Origin: Rotaria macrura
Taxonomy: Eukaryota > Rotifera > Eurotatoria > Philodinida > Philodinidae
Direction: 5' to 3'
Length of the DNA stretch: 64,000 nt
Assembly (NCBI GenBank): GCA_900239685.1
Contig: OENT01000250.1
Location: 1-64,000 of the forward strand
The translations under genes and the position numbers were made by a program. This document shows, one piece after another, positions 9,533-21,970 of the stretch. Numbering within the stretch: the stretch's first letter is position 1; each line of letters begins with the position of its first letter. The notes beneath the pieces are model-generated. The model was not told the DNA's origin. It was given only the letters and a program-made list of their open reading frames with translations, and searched no databases.

Positions 9533-12500
9533 ATGAACGTTCCAATTATGACTACCATTATCGATTCATCGTCTTCATCATTAGAATTTATAGAAAACGT
9601 ACATTCACCAGAGCATGCACAAAAACTATCAATAACAAATGAGCATGCACAAGCTATTGAATCTATTTATTCGTATTGGTTCGGTGAAAATATTGACACA
9701 TGGTCTAAAACTTATCCATTAAAAACAAAACTGTGGTTTAAAGTCAATGAGAAAGTTGATAAAGAGATTCAGGATAAATTTGAAAAATTCTTAATCGATG
9801 CTTCCAACGATAATAACAATCTTTACCAACGTTGGCAAGCAATACCTCGTGGTAAACTCGTATTAATTATTTTATTTGATCAATTTTCTCGAAATATCTA
9901 TCGTGGTACACGAAAAATGTTTGAATATGACCCTTTGGCACTTAAATTAGCACTGGAAATTATCGATGACTCGACACATGTAACAACATACAGTTTACCT
10001 GAACGTCTCTTCGTATATCTTCCACTTGTTCATTCAGAGAATGTCACCTATGTAACAAAAGGTGCTGATCTAATGAATGATCTAGTGTCACAAGTAACTC
10101 AACGTGATTTACGTAAACGATATGCTGCAAATGCACGATCAGCTAAAGTTCATCAACAAATCATTGAATTATTCGGTCGCTACCCACACCGAAATAAAAT
10201 TCTTGAACGAGAATCAACTGAAGACGAAGAAAAATATTTACAAACAGCAAAAAATGGATTCGTGGTATCTGTTCAACCAATCAAATCAGTAGCTGTAGAA
10301 CCAGTCATGGAACAGGAAGTAGGACCTTCATTACTACTAGATCGTCCTCGTCTAAAGATACTCGTTCTACATGGTTTTCGTCAGAATGCTAATAGTTTAA
10401 AACGTAGTGCGAAAAAACTCTTTAAAGAGTTAAAAGATGTAGCAACGTTTTTTTTCGCCAATGCTCCACTACCGTATACTCCAACAAGTGATGTGAAAGA
10501 ACAATTATTAGCTGTTTTCGGTGATGAAAATTTACCTGAAACAAGTTATCAACGAATTTGATGGAATGCTTCGGCAGATAGTAAAACGTATCATCATTTA
10601 GATGTTTCATTGCATTATATTGATAAATTATTTCAATCAGAAGGTCCATTTGACGGTATATTTGGTTTTGCGGTTTGTATTAGTTTCTTTTTTCTTATTA
10701 GAATAATTTGCCCGTTACAACTCCTTGCATTTGTTTTTCATTTAGCAAGGAGCTTCATTTGGTAGTATTCTATGTGCATTACAACCTCTTGGTAATATTT
10801 CTTTTAATTTTTCTATACTCATATCTGGTTTTATTCCTCGTGCGGAATCTCATGAACATCTAATGCAACCAAATTCAATAAAAAATCAATCATCTTTACA
10901 TATTTATGGAGTCAACGATATTTTAATCGATCATGATCGAACACTAAAATTAGCAGCTGCATTTGAAAATTCTACAATACTATCACACCCCGGTGGACAT
11001 TTTACACCAAATACATGGCCGAATACTAAAATTAAAAATTTTTTAATCGAACAGCAAGAACACTTATCAAGCAAACAATGTACGACAATAAGCAATGATA
11101 TGAGTCAATGCGAATCATTGATATCATTTGAAGAAAAATTAAAAGCAACAATTTTAAATCATCAAAAACGCATATCAACATTACCGGCAACTGAAAGAAA
11201 ACAAAGTAGAATGTCTATTATACCTATTGGTCTATCGAAACCATTGGAGCACGAGAATTTTGAAACCATTATTGAAAATATTGATAATTATTTAGTCGAT
11301 GATGTTATGTTACTAGTCTGGTGTAAGCGAACAGTATTTTATAAGAGTGAACCTAAAGAAGATAGTGAACAAACTGTCACATCATTATTTTTTCGTCATT
11401 GGATATTAGTATATTTGAAAAAGTCTGATGAAATACTTACTTCTCATCTACATAACATTTCAAAATATGGTAGTTGGGGAGACTTGAAGTCATTATATTT
11501 AATTGCTAATCAAATGGAAAATGAATTCCTTGCTGAAAAATCATTGCTCGAAAATTTGAAAGCAGCATGTGTGAAATTATTTGGTGATCAATTACAATAT
11601 GATTATCGTGTTGTTTTCAATCAGCCAGATGAATCTGCAAATGATACTGAACAAGAAAATTCTATTAAAAATGAAGAATGGATTAGTAATTGTGCTAAAG
11701 AGGCTCCACGTCTATCGAATAGTCGTACAAATCCAAGTGCAAGTAAGTATTTGATATTTCTTCTGTGTTCTATATTATGTTGTTTTATTTAGTTATGGCA
11801 AAAGAAATTGCAAAATATATGCAACCTATTGTCAATATTGATAATAAAAGTGAAAAGCAATTGAATGCTGATAAAGGTTATGCATATCAAACTTACAAAC
11901 GACTTATTTCATCCATGTGTCATGTATTGGAAAAAGCATCCCCAACTTTCATTGCTGAACAGATGCGATCAAGAAATAGAAAAGATCGAGCATTTCGATA
12001 TACAAAAGAACAACGAGAACAATTATTAAACGCTCCACCTTCATCCTACATAACCAATCCAGAACCAGAACCTGGTAAAGAAATCATTGCTACATTGGTA
12101 TTGTATATTTCTATGTTTTATTTTTAGTTGTTCCATGTTCTCTAGAAGAATTAAAACCATTGTTGGAATATTTGAAATTAAATAACCCTGGACCAAGTGA
12201 TAATAATCAATCGATTGTTTTCACACGTGGCACAATTATGTCGGGTGGACGATTAGATCTATGTAAACAGGTTGTAGGTCCACAAGGTATAGAACCCTTA
12301 CTTAATGCAATGAAACACAGTTCAGTAATCAATCGACTTTTATTAGGTAAGTTAACTCAAAAAAAAAAGAATACAATGATCCTTAAAGTTGTTCGGTTTT
12401 TAGGAAATAATATCGTTGGTCTTCCTGGAGCTCAAGTTATTTCGCAATATATTCGTATTAATACTGACTCAAATATTGATACGTGGTATATTGCTGGTAA

Positions 12501-13422
12501 TCATTTCGATAGTGAATGCATATCACTCATTTGCGATGCATTGGCTACAGATACGAAAGTGAAAGCACTTTGGTTAAAACGAAATCCAATTCTAGCTAGT
12601 GGTGTTATACATATTGCTCGAATGTTAGTAACTAATCAATACCTACAAACATTAGATTTATTGAATACTGGTTTGTTGGATGAAGGTTGTGAAATATTGT
12701 TTAATGCTTTTAAATCCAATCATAGTCTAAAACATTTATATATTGATACCAATGGTCTAACTGTTAAAAGTGGACGTACAATCCGTTTACATTTTGAACA
12801 AAATGATAATCATTTAGAAAGCCTCTATATATCATGTAATGCTCTGGGTGATGCAGGTACATGTGAAATAGCTGCTGGTTTGAAACATGATAAACGTTTA
12901 AAACGACTTGGTTTGGCATCAAATTGTATTGGTGTAGAGGGTTCGCGGGCTTTAGTCGATGCGCTAACAAATCATGTATCACTTCAGCAATTAAATCTTG
13001 GTTACATGAAAGCTACAATCTTGCTTGGTGGTTTGGATAATGTCATTGGAGATGAAGGTGCCACAGAAATCAGCAGATTAATTCGTTTGAATCAACATAT
13101 TCGTTCGATTGATTTGACATTTAATGGTATTTCACAAAAAGGATTAATTCAGTTGAGAGATGCATTGAAAGAAAATCGAACTCTGACAACGTTGAAAATA
13201 TTACAATTTGGACAAGCACATAACGAAATAACAAAAGAAGAAATACATAGTATGATTGAACAAAATAAAATTGAATGGGGAAAACAAGTACTTAGTCATG
13301 AACGAACAGATAGTTCATCGTTATTAAAGTCTGAATGTTTAGAAAAAGGACAACAACTGAATGATGAAATCAATTTTCCTGAACATGTCATGGAAATAAT
13401 TAGTTATTACAGAACACATTAA
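9533..13422 (+). CDS. DUF924 / FSH1-type hydrolase / LRR fusion protein with in-frame stop
   Basis: Exons are 9533-10672, 10746-11742, 11793-12074, 12128-12346 and 12404-13422, in phase, about 1218 codons. The start is the first ATG (9533). Domains in order: DUF924 (about residues 40-230; YSYWFG, LFDQFSRNIYRG); an FSH1/OVCA2-like serine-hydrolase domain from about residue 272 (ILVLHGFRQNA, then DGIFGFA-QGAS, GVNDIL and HPGGHF); a middle region with YGSWGDL and AKEAPR patterns that recall DUF2828; and a C-terminal ribonuclease-inhibitor type LRR (LDLCKQVVGPQGIEPLL, WYIAGNHF, LASNCIGVEG). Two defects: codon 343 (10559-10561) is TGA just before TGG, where FSH1 proteins usually have a WW-like pair, and the nucleophile serine is Ala (residue 380, at the exon junction). 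DUF924 and this LRR type are common in bacteria, so transfer followed by intron gain is possible. Function is unknown; catalysis by the hydrolase domain is unlikely. Confidence 0.75.
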
Positions 13423-16400
13423 ACATACCGTCACTATCGTATCTTTCTATTTTGAATGTATGAACTAAACTATCATGGTAATCAAATTTACAAGAGAAAA
13501 GAAATAAATAATCTCAATCGCATGTAGAATGAAGATTTTTTGATAGGATAGTGTGTTTTAGGGATGTAGCAACTCAGGAAATATATTGTCAGAGATCGTC
13601 TTTCTTACCAAGAGACCGAGAAAATTACGACAGACCAGACGAGATACATACATTGTTTCTTCTTTAGATAGAAAACAATAAAAACAAACATTGATTGATC
13701 CCTGAAAAGAATATTTTGTGTTCATATCATTTTTAACTGTAATCTTGTTTAGAGATAACACTTTAACTTCAAACTTTAGAATTAAATTTAACGGTTTGCG
13801 CCTCCCCTTGATCGCTGGAATGATTACTTGTAGCACGATGGCGGAAAATTAGGGAAGCATGGGATTTAAAATGAAAGAGAGCAATTTTTTTAGTAAAATT
13901 TATGGGATATCGATTGGTAAAAGAAATATTTTTAGACATCGCTCCGACATTGAAATGTCGAGTCTGAAAAGTTAACGATTTTCAAAAAATTCAAAATTTT
14001 TCAAAAATAACTTTTCTACATTTGCAATTAGAAGACATCTTTCGCAAGTTCTGCGGTGTATGAGTAGACGACTATGTCAGTCGACCATTTTTCTATAGGT
14101 TTATTTCGAAAGTTTCACAATAAGTTGGTTATGTACACATGATAAGGAATGCACTCGACTATGAAGATAGCGATGCACCAGTGCATCCTTGTACGGAGCC
14201 GCTTGAAAGCAGACAAGGGCCAACTTAATACATGTATATTAGAAACTGCAACTCATGAGAAGTTGAAGTAGTATTTCATGTGAATTGGATGTTTTCAGAG
14301 GTGATAGTATCACAATTTTCTTACTCTAAGATGCTTGTCACTATTCTGGCAATATACTGCGAATTAAATTCTAAGATCCACAGATGCCAACTGCCTAAAA
14401 AGTTTTAATGAGAATATTAAAATCTGTTAAAAGGACGTGGGCATATTTGATGTTCTCTGTCATACACCCCACACCGACTGTAAATTGATGAATAGTTAGG
14501 ATGAAATTTTGATTTATGGAAAACAAATTATTTTAAAATTTACACATTTCTTAATATTTTGAATGGAGTTTTTTATTAAATGACATTGTCAATTTTGATA
14601 ACTCACTTCAGCAATTCGCGGCTTTTGAACGTATAAGATATTCTTTTGATTTCTGAAACAATGAAAATCTTACAAAGAATTGTTCTACTTTTCCCGTCTC
14701 GAATGAGCTTTATTATTTTAGATGCATTCAAACTTCAACTGATATGATGGCAAAATTTAAAACTACAAATCCAAACTGCAACAGTGTTGTACTTATTCAT
14801 GCCTCATAATGAATCATTTCTTACGATGATTTGCATCAAATGAAGAGAAAGATTCTGTATCCATATTCTGTCATTGAAGGCATTAACAAAAATTCAATAC
14901 GAATATAATATGATTGAAAGAGATATGAATCATAGAAAAGTTAAACCTTCTCTGATTTTGAAAAACAGTAGAAAAATCACTTTACATTCAAAAGTAATGA
15001 CTTAACGAATTTATTGAAAAATTCAAGATGTAATATTTTTAAAATATTCAAATTACTGTCGTTCTGTATGTAATGAACGATCGAAGAAGATTTTCATACT
15101 ATTTTTATTTCATATGAATGGAGAATCTGCAAAATTCTTCTACGAAATAATCAAACCGTTAGAAAGGTATATTCCACGAATATAATCAAAGATAAGATAT
15201 CAAACAGCTCGTGGGAATAATTTATTGAGAATAGACACATGAATATGATTCATCGGTATTATTATTATTAATAAAATATGGCAGTTCGAATATTGTTGAA
15301 TTTGAAAGTTGACCTAGAAAATTGACAAATCATTTCAATTCTATTAAGAAGGCTTTCCTCCAGAAATATTTGTAGGATATGCCTGCTATACAACATTCTC
15401 TGAAGGAGAATGGCATGTATGATCAGTCTAATCAAATAATTAAATTCTTATTAAGATCATATATTCGAATAATCAAATTCTAAAAGAAATGAATCAACAT
15501 ACGTCAGTGTCATATCAATGACTTATTATTCTTAGATTAATATCAATAATTTTCGTTGAATATAAGTTTTTTTACATTTTTAAGATGCACAGCAAAAGAA
15601 TCTAATTACGGGTCAAAAATTCAATAGAACAAACATTATACTATTTTAAAGACTTAGGAAAAGGAAGCATTCTAATACCATGGTAATGTCACTATTCTGT
15701 CCTCTTACATTAAATAGTATAACGACAGTCATGGGCATTACTTCTTTCAGTCAAAACAAACGAAGTATTGCAACTTTTGATGGAATATATTTGATTTCTA
15801 TGTGACATAGAACGACAGTTGCATGTAAAGTGTCATTGTCAAATTAGAAAGTAAATTGCGATGTTGGCTATGTCAATATAAACACGTAAGAATGTTACTT
15901 TGAAACACTTTCATTTCATATCTTTGTTTATGAATCCTGAAGAAATAAAATGAGGAAGTACTTTATTTATTTGTTAAAAATAACTACACTGCTATTCGGT
16001 CTACAAGAAAGTCGAAAGCGAGCGACTCACTTTCATCATTATTAGTATTCCTAAAAAAAAGCAATCGAATGCAAACATTGATTCATTACTGCTGTACACA
16101 ATATTTGCAGTCATTCACCTTATGAAAAATTTTCTTTTTGTTCTAGTCATACAAGTATAGTGTCGAATAAAAATCGTATTTACTTGTGACATCTTCCATG
16201 CATTTGAAATAATCGTTTTTGATTAATTTTTCTTACGTCACAGACACTTTTCTAAGTAACTTCGAATTTTTTTCGTTCTTAGGTTCAATCATTCAGTACT
16301 ATCTTCAAAAGAATATGAATTCTTTTTTAGCTGGCCGGCTGCTGAATTGAAGAAGCATATGTAGGAAGTCAACTTCTCATCCATATTTTACCTTCCTATT

Positions 16401-17195
16401 TTTTCCTTGGACAATTTTGATTACGTCACTCACATCAAACACTTCAATTAATTTAGAATAGTCGAATGTATTCGAATTTCGAAAGTATGGTTTAAATGAA
16501 ATAAAAATAAACATCGGCTTTCGATGAAAAAGTTATACTGTGACGTTCTTCACTTGAAATCGTATTTCAGAGAAAGGGGGAGGAGGTAGGAGAAAGCATT
16601 GACGGCTTATCTCAATTTCTCTAAGAATAAAGATAAGCCGTCAGTGTCACAGTCATATTTTTAAAAACGAAGTCAATAGGTTTCATTTTACAATCATAGA
16701 TCAAAGCTTAGAGTTATATTTTTCGAAATAGATCTAGTACGAAGATATTGTTTTCTTGATATTAAAATTATATTTATTTGTCGAGTTCATTAACTCTTTT
16801 TCAAATACTGATGTTCTCTCAACTGATTGAAATGTTTTTCCCATGATTAATTTTATTTCTAGTTAAAACAGTGACAGTTGTTCTTGTTCGTTTCTATTTG
16901 ATCGTAAATTTTAAGTAAGTGAAAGAAATGTGGGCGTGTTGCTATTTCATTATATCAGTGTTTCAATTTTAACGTATCTCACAGAAAATTTTTCCACTGT
17001 AAGAATCAGTGACTTCATAAAAAACGAAATCTATACTGTTTTGACGTCATATCTTTTTATAGAGAAAACATTTGTATTATGACTCATTGGTATTTGTTGA
17101 GTATTGAGTAATATTGTTATCATGACTATGATTCATAAAAATACTGTCATGGGTGTGGTGATCGTGTTTTACATCATTGTCAGAATTTCTTCAGA
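13423..17195. other. No gene seen; one 13-bp hairpin
   Basis: 3.8 kb between the LRR fusion and the acetyltransferase without a supported coding region. A perfect 13-bp inverted repeat lies at 16600-16612 and 16631-16643 (TGACGGCTTATCT, 18-base loop). The rest is AT-rich with no obvious repeats. Confidence 0.5.
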
Positions 17196-17723
17196 ATGCC
17201 AGTCAACGGGAGTAAAAATTATGATGATCCTAAAATGTTAATTGATTCACAAAACGTAACGTCGTCATATCGAATTCGGCGAATGGATGAAGCTGATATT
17301 GACACAGTAGTACAGCTTGAACATGCTACTTGGTCGGATCAATCATGGTCGTGGGACGAGTTTTTTCGTAGCCTTATAAATCTCTTCTGGGATTGTTGGA
17401 TAATTGAAAGTATGAATGATGATCATTCAATACTTGGCTATGGTCTTCAGTATATGCAAAATGATACTGCACATATAGCAAATTTATGTATTAGTCCTCA
17501 TGTACGTGGTCTTGGCCTAGGTAAAAGACTTTTACAACACATGCTTGATAATGCTCGTCGATTAAATGCTTTTATGATTGAACTTGAAGTTTTAACTTCA
17601 AATAACCGTGCCTATACTCTCTATCGTAAACATGGTTTTATGATAAGCGATTTTCTTGAAGGATATTATTCGGAAGGTTCAGATGCATATCGTATGCAAT
17701 TGAGTATTTATAAATTTGATTGA
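17196..17723 (+). CDS. GNAT N-acetyltransferase, RimI-like
   Basis: Single-exon gene, 175 residues, starting at an ATG. The GNAT fold is clear: an N-terminal strand and helix (YRIRRMDEADIDTVVQLEH), the acetyl-CoA loop VRGLGLGKRL (residues 103-112, R/QxxGxG/A type), then LEVLTSNNRAYTLYRKHGF (residues 130-148), matching the RimI pattern LEVRxSNxxAxxLYxxxGF, and YYSEGSDAYRMQL near the end. RimI acetylates the N-terminal residue of ribosomal protein S18 in bacteria; eukaryotic Naa10/Naa50 relatives act on nascent chains. The motif context looks more bacterial than eukaryotic and there is no intron, so horizontal origin is plausible but untested. About 550 bases separate it from the kinase gene downstream. 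Confidence 0.8.
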   Translation: MPVNGSKNYDDPKMLIDSQNVTSSYRIRRMDEADIDTVVQLEHATWSDQSWSWDEFFRSLINLFWDCWIIESMNDDHSILGYGLQYMQNDTAHIANLCISPHVRGLGLGKRLLQHMLDNARRLNAFMIELEVLTSNNRAYTLYRKHGFMISDFLEGYYSEGSDAYRMQLSIYKFD

Positions 17724-18274
17724 ATAGTTTGTCATTTTATGTTTCATAATATCCTTGTACTTATTGTTACTCGTTATTTGCATTACTTTTTCTCGGATTT
17801 TAAACTTTCATGTTTCACCGAAAAGTGAATGTCATTCATGATGAAGAACTAGTAGAGAACAGCAAAAAAAAAGAAATGTGGACGAAACATGCTGTTTTCT
17901 CGTATGGCAAGAAATTACAATCGTTTTTATATGAATTAAAAGTGGGAAATAGTTTACTTCGGTATGAGTCTAGACAGTGTTGGTTTTTTTTTTCTGTAAA
18001 AAGTTACTTTGTATTTTTTTAAAAATTGAATATGATAAAAAGAAAACTAATATAAGAACGAGTTAAATTTCTTCTAAGTTTACTCCAGAGTTATGGAAAA
18101 AAAGAGAAGTGCAACAGTTCTCTTTTACAAATGTCAACATTTACCTGAATAGAGTTTCGCCGAATAGCATCGAAATATTCTTTACAGTTGAGAAAAAGAA
18201 AAGTTTACAATTGATTGTCTTATTGCCTTTCTGTTATCATACAGTTATTTCTAGATACTTTATTCTCGATATCA
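17724..18274. other. Spacer with a possible upstream exon of the kinase gene
   Basis: A frame starting with the ATG at 17810 codes a short Lys-rich peptide and meets a GTATGAG donor-like site near 17960. The phase does not fit either acceptor (18244 or 18254) before the kinase frame, so I did not join it. It may be non-coding. Confidence 0.3.
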
Positions 18275-19537
18275 ATGCAAAACATACCTACAATTCAATC
18301 TGTATCGCCAGCTTATGTTATTAAAGCATTAGTTGCACAACCAGTGGGTACATACATTGTTCGACATCAAACATTCAATGATGAAATAGTTTCATCTGTT
18401 AACATAAATAATCGATCATCAACATCATCTCATGAAAGAGGTCGTTACGTTGTATTATCAGTACGTGTCGATCAAAATTTATATAAATGTCTAGTAATGC
18501 ATTATCGATTATCCTTAATCGATCCTGATGTTCAAGAAAATTCTGCTCGATTATTAGAAAAATATTATTTACAAAAAAGTCGATCAGAAAACTATACTCC
18601 TTTAAAAACTGAATTCATCATTGCAACAAACAATGAAATCTGGTTATTAGATTCGAAAGAATTTTATCATGTGAATTTTAGAATAGATCGTTTTAGTGAT
18701 AACAGTCATAGTGGAATATCTGATGCAACATGGCGAAGACCAAATCAAGATGATATTAAAATAGTCATAAAACGTTTTACAAAAGATAGTAATTACTATG
18801 TTAATGAATTGAATTTACTTCAGCAACTTAACTTTTTTTCTATTGTTACGCTCTACGGTCATTATTCAGATCGGAACTATAACTATTTAGTATTTGCCGA
18901 CAGCGGAAGATCACTTGAATCCATGTGTCCCATACGAGCTCGAACAGCACAATCAATAATAATGCGTATTGTAAATATTGCCTTTCAAATTGCCAATGCT
19001 ATGATTTATCTTGAAAAGAAAAATATCGTTCATCGTGATTTAGCAGCAAATCACATTCTTGTTGATTCTTACGGTTATATACGTATTGCTGATTTTGGTG
19101 GAGCTATACAAAAAGAAGAGGGAAAAAATAATCTATCACGCTTTGATCTCGATAACCAGGAAAATAAGCATAGACTTCGTTTTCTTGCACCTGAGTGCAT
19201 ACCAAAAGTGTTGAAGAATCGAACCAATCAACCTCATGACTCAACTCAAAGAAACTTCTATGCAAGTTTTTCATCGAAAAGTGATGTTTGGGCATTCGGT
19301 ATTTTACTTATTCAACTTATGCTCAAAGATCCTGCAAAACCATATCCTCATATTAAGAATGATTTAGATGTACTCCGACGGATAGTAATCGATCGTGAAA
19401 TGCATCCGAAACCAGATGGATGTAATATTGATATTTACTATATACTTCAACTATGCTGGGCCTACGAACCTATAAATCGTATATCATTTACTGAAATTCG
19501 AGAGAAAATGACCCTGCTAGCATCAATTTTCCGTTAG
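18275..19537 (+). CDS. SH2-like plus tyrosine-kinase-like protein, probably catalytically impaired
   Basis: One exon, 420 residues from the first ATG; an upstream exon cannot be excluded. The N-terminal part resembles an SH2 domain: PVGTYIVRH (residues 23-31) matches the GTFLVR strand whose Arg binds phosphotyrosine (R30). The kinase domain runs from about residue 150 to 415. K166 in IVIKRF is the likely beta-3 lysine; HRDLAANHIL (253-262) is the catalytic loop; ADFGG holds DFG (273-275); RFLAPE, SDVWAFGILL and RISF mark the activation segment and C-lobe. HRDLAA is typical of tyrosine kinases. Departures: the Asn five places after the HRD Asp, which binds Mg, is His260, and no GxGxxG loop is visible before K166. 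A large insert sits between DFG and APE. It is likely a pseudokinase or a very diverged kinase. Confidence 0.75.
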   Translation: MQNIPTIQSVSPAYVIKALVAQPVGTYIVRHQTFNDEIVSSVNINNRSSTSSHERGRYVVLSVRVDQNLYKCLVMHYRLSLIDPDVQENSARLLEKYYLQKSRSENYTPLKTEFIIATNNEIWLLDSKEFYHVNFRIDRFSDNSHSGISDATWRRPNQDDIKIVIKRFTKDSNYYVNELNLLQQLNFFSIVTLYGHYSDRNYNYLVFADSGRSLESMCPIRARTAQSIIMRIVNIAFQIANAMIYLEKKNIVHRDLAANHILVDSYGYIRIADFGGAIQKEEGKNNLSRFDLDNQENKHRLRFLAPECIPKVLKNRTNQPHDSTQRNFYASFSSKSDVWAFGILLIQLMLKDPAKPYPHIKNDLDVLRRIVIDREMHPKPDGCNIDIYYILQLCWAYEPINRISFTEIREKMTLLASIFR

Positions 19538-21970
19538 ATCACTTTCTTATACATTGAAACATGTGATCAAGATGACAAATTAGATCTAGCAAACATTTTG
19601 TCTCTCAATATTTCAGATAAAAAAATAAAATAAAACTTTTAGAAAAGACAAAAAGAATTATTTGAGTAAACGAACTAGTTCTTTTTTTCCTTTTGACGAT
19701 TTAATCATTCTACGTTTTTTTTTTGTTTCACCGTAGATTGACAGAAGTCTGTCATGAAAAAAAAAAGAATGTGTGGTTTTTAGTCGGTAGAAAACTCTCA
19801 GAGTGTTGAATATAATTGTCATGCATTTGTTCGAATAAAAAATCTGTACTGATATGTGGGTTTTTCTTTTCGATGTCAATTCATATATAATAATCAATTT
19901 TTTTTTTGTTATTTAATCGATTGAATTATGTCAACTACATGCAGTATATTACAATATCGTTGACTTACAAATTGTGCTTAAAGAAGCATATTTCTCTACG
20001 ATAGAAAACGGAATGAATTTTTTGCATAATAAATAATCGATTTGGGCATTTACAGGGAATGACGATCCCATGTTTTGTTTTTCCTCTCATAGAAAAAATA
20101 AGAAAATGATTTAAATACTTATTCCTTTTTATTCCTCTCTATGTAAGACTTGAAGGATGTAGAACTTAACGAGTAATGTGATGGGTATCAAAAATAAAAA
20201 ATATACGAAACAATAACTATTAGCATTTGCCTTCAGATTTAATAGCTCATATTGCGAACAATCTATTTTAGAAATTCTTCGGATGACTTCATAAATCGAT
20301 TACGCCACTCAGTAGCACAATATATATATATATATATACTACGAAATAAAAGCATATCGGCGAATTAATACTGTTTACTTTCGAATTTCGGCATATGACT
20401 CGACGAACGTCTGCTTTCATTGATTTGCACTATGAGTAATTCTTTTTTGAGTAACTCTGTTGACCATGAGACTGAAATAGTTATCTTATCACAGTTTTTT
20501 ACTTTAGTTTTGTCGCCTTATCTATGTTCTGTAGAAAAAAAAATACATAGAATCAGACAATAGTTCGTTTAATCGAAAACATCAAAATTAGGTTTGAATA
20601 GATCTTTTGCAGTTTTTCACCCAGAGTTCAATCGAATCTTTCGTTTGCTAGTCTAGTAGTGTACTGTTGTCTTATCTTCTAAATTGGTAACATAAAATTC
20701 ATCAGTCAGTATTTCAATACTTACCGATGAGTGATTTATTCTATCTCTATGTTATCTAAAAGTACTATTTTCTATAACTATAATTCATGAAATTCAATTA
20801 CTTCTAATCCACTGAAAAAATTAATCAGATATGAACAAAACTGTGAATAGTAGGGTCTATGAATTATTGTTAAACAATAAATCAAAGCGATCATATATAT
20901 ATATTGTTCATACTTCTAATGTAAGAAAGTATTTACTGATTTCTTTATGATATTTTCATTGAAACAAAAAACTTAATTAGGCTTCTTTATACTCCAATTT
21001 TTGTTACTTCAAATAATTAATAGTACATAATGAGAAACGAAAAAAAAAATGTAGGCATCTAACGATTTAATTTATTCTCATTGAAATCTTACTGTACAAT
21101 TCAAGGACAAATAATCAACGGGGGCAAGCTAACATCGAAGCAAGACCGACGAAAAAATTTCGAAAGTCAGGGATTTTACACGAATCACTTGTAATTCAGA
21201 CCAATATTTACTAATGCGCTCGATCGTTAAATCTGAAGTACTAATTTATCGGATTTTCATATTCAATAACTATTCAGGCACATTGACATATACAATTTTG
21301 TTCGTCATATTTAGAAAAAAGCCACTGAATACGTGTAGGAATTTTTTGAGAATCGAGAGTCTTTCAACATGAATACACAGTAGCCGATCATGGAATTATT
21401 ACGAATTTGATTTTTGTTAATCTTAATTGATAGAATTTTACAGATTCGAATAGATGGATTTTTCAATAGATATTTATCGAAAAATAAACGATACATAATT
21501 CTATAAATTGAACAGGATAGACGTTCTTGAATTCATATCAAGTTGATTTCTCTACTTATATTGAGGCAAAAAAAAAATAATATTTAGTTTAGATTAAGAA
21601 AACATTCCTCACCGTCGTGTTATAATCAGTAAGTCATCTATACGTCTCTTTTTTCCTTCGATCGATCGTCTTAAAATTTATTTTTCTGATTCGTATTATT
21701 GAACGATTCATAATTTTCATTTCCTCGAAAAATGAATAAGTTCTTGAATTTTGGCTAATCAAATATATATATTGTTACATTGAATGTCACATATTCATTT
21801 CGGTTATATTATCGAAGAGTAATAATTCATTGATCCATTGAAAGGAAAGAAAAATCAATCTTATACAACCATGAACAAAGAAAAACTAAACAAATCAATT
21901 AATAAGTTTGTTTGTTCTTCTTTTTTTTTTTATAAAAGAAAAAGACTTTGAGTAAGACAATTAAAATTTT
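19538..21970. other. No gene seen
   Basis: 2.4 kb of AT-rich intergenic sequence. A short (AT)n run lies near 20318-20338. No coding frame or structured repeat is supported. Confidence 0.5.

Noticed and set aside
10104-10292. 62-residue frame inside the DUF924 gene
   Set aside because: Alternative-frame shadow of the recognised coding exon.
17810-18022. Possible upstream exon of the SH2-like/kinase gene
   Set aside because: Its donor phase does not match any acceptor before the kinase frame.
19658-19897. 79-residue minus-strand frame after the kinase gene
   Set aside because: Low-complexity Lys/Phe-rich sequence from A/T runs; no motif.
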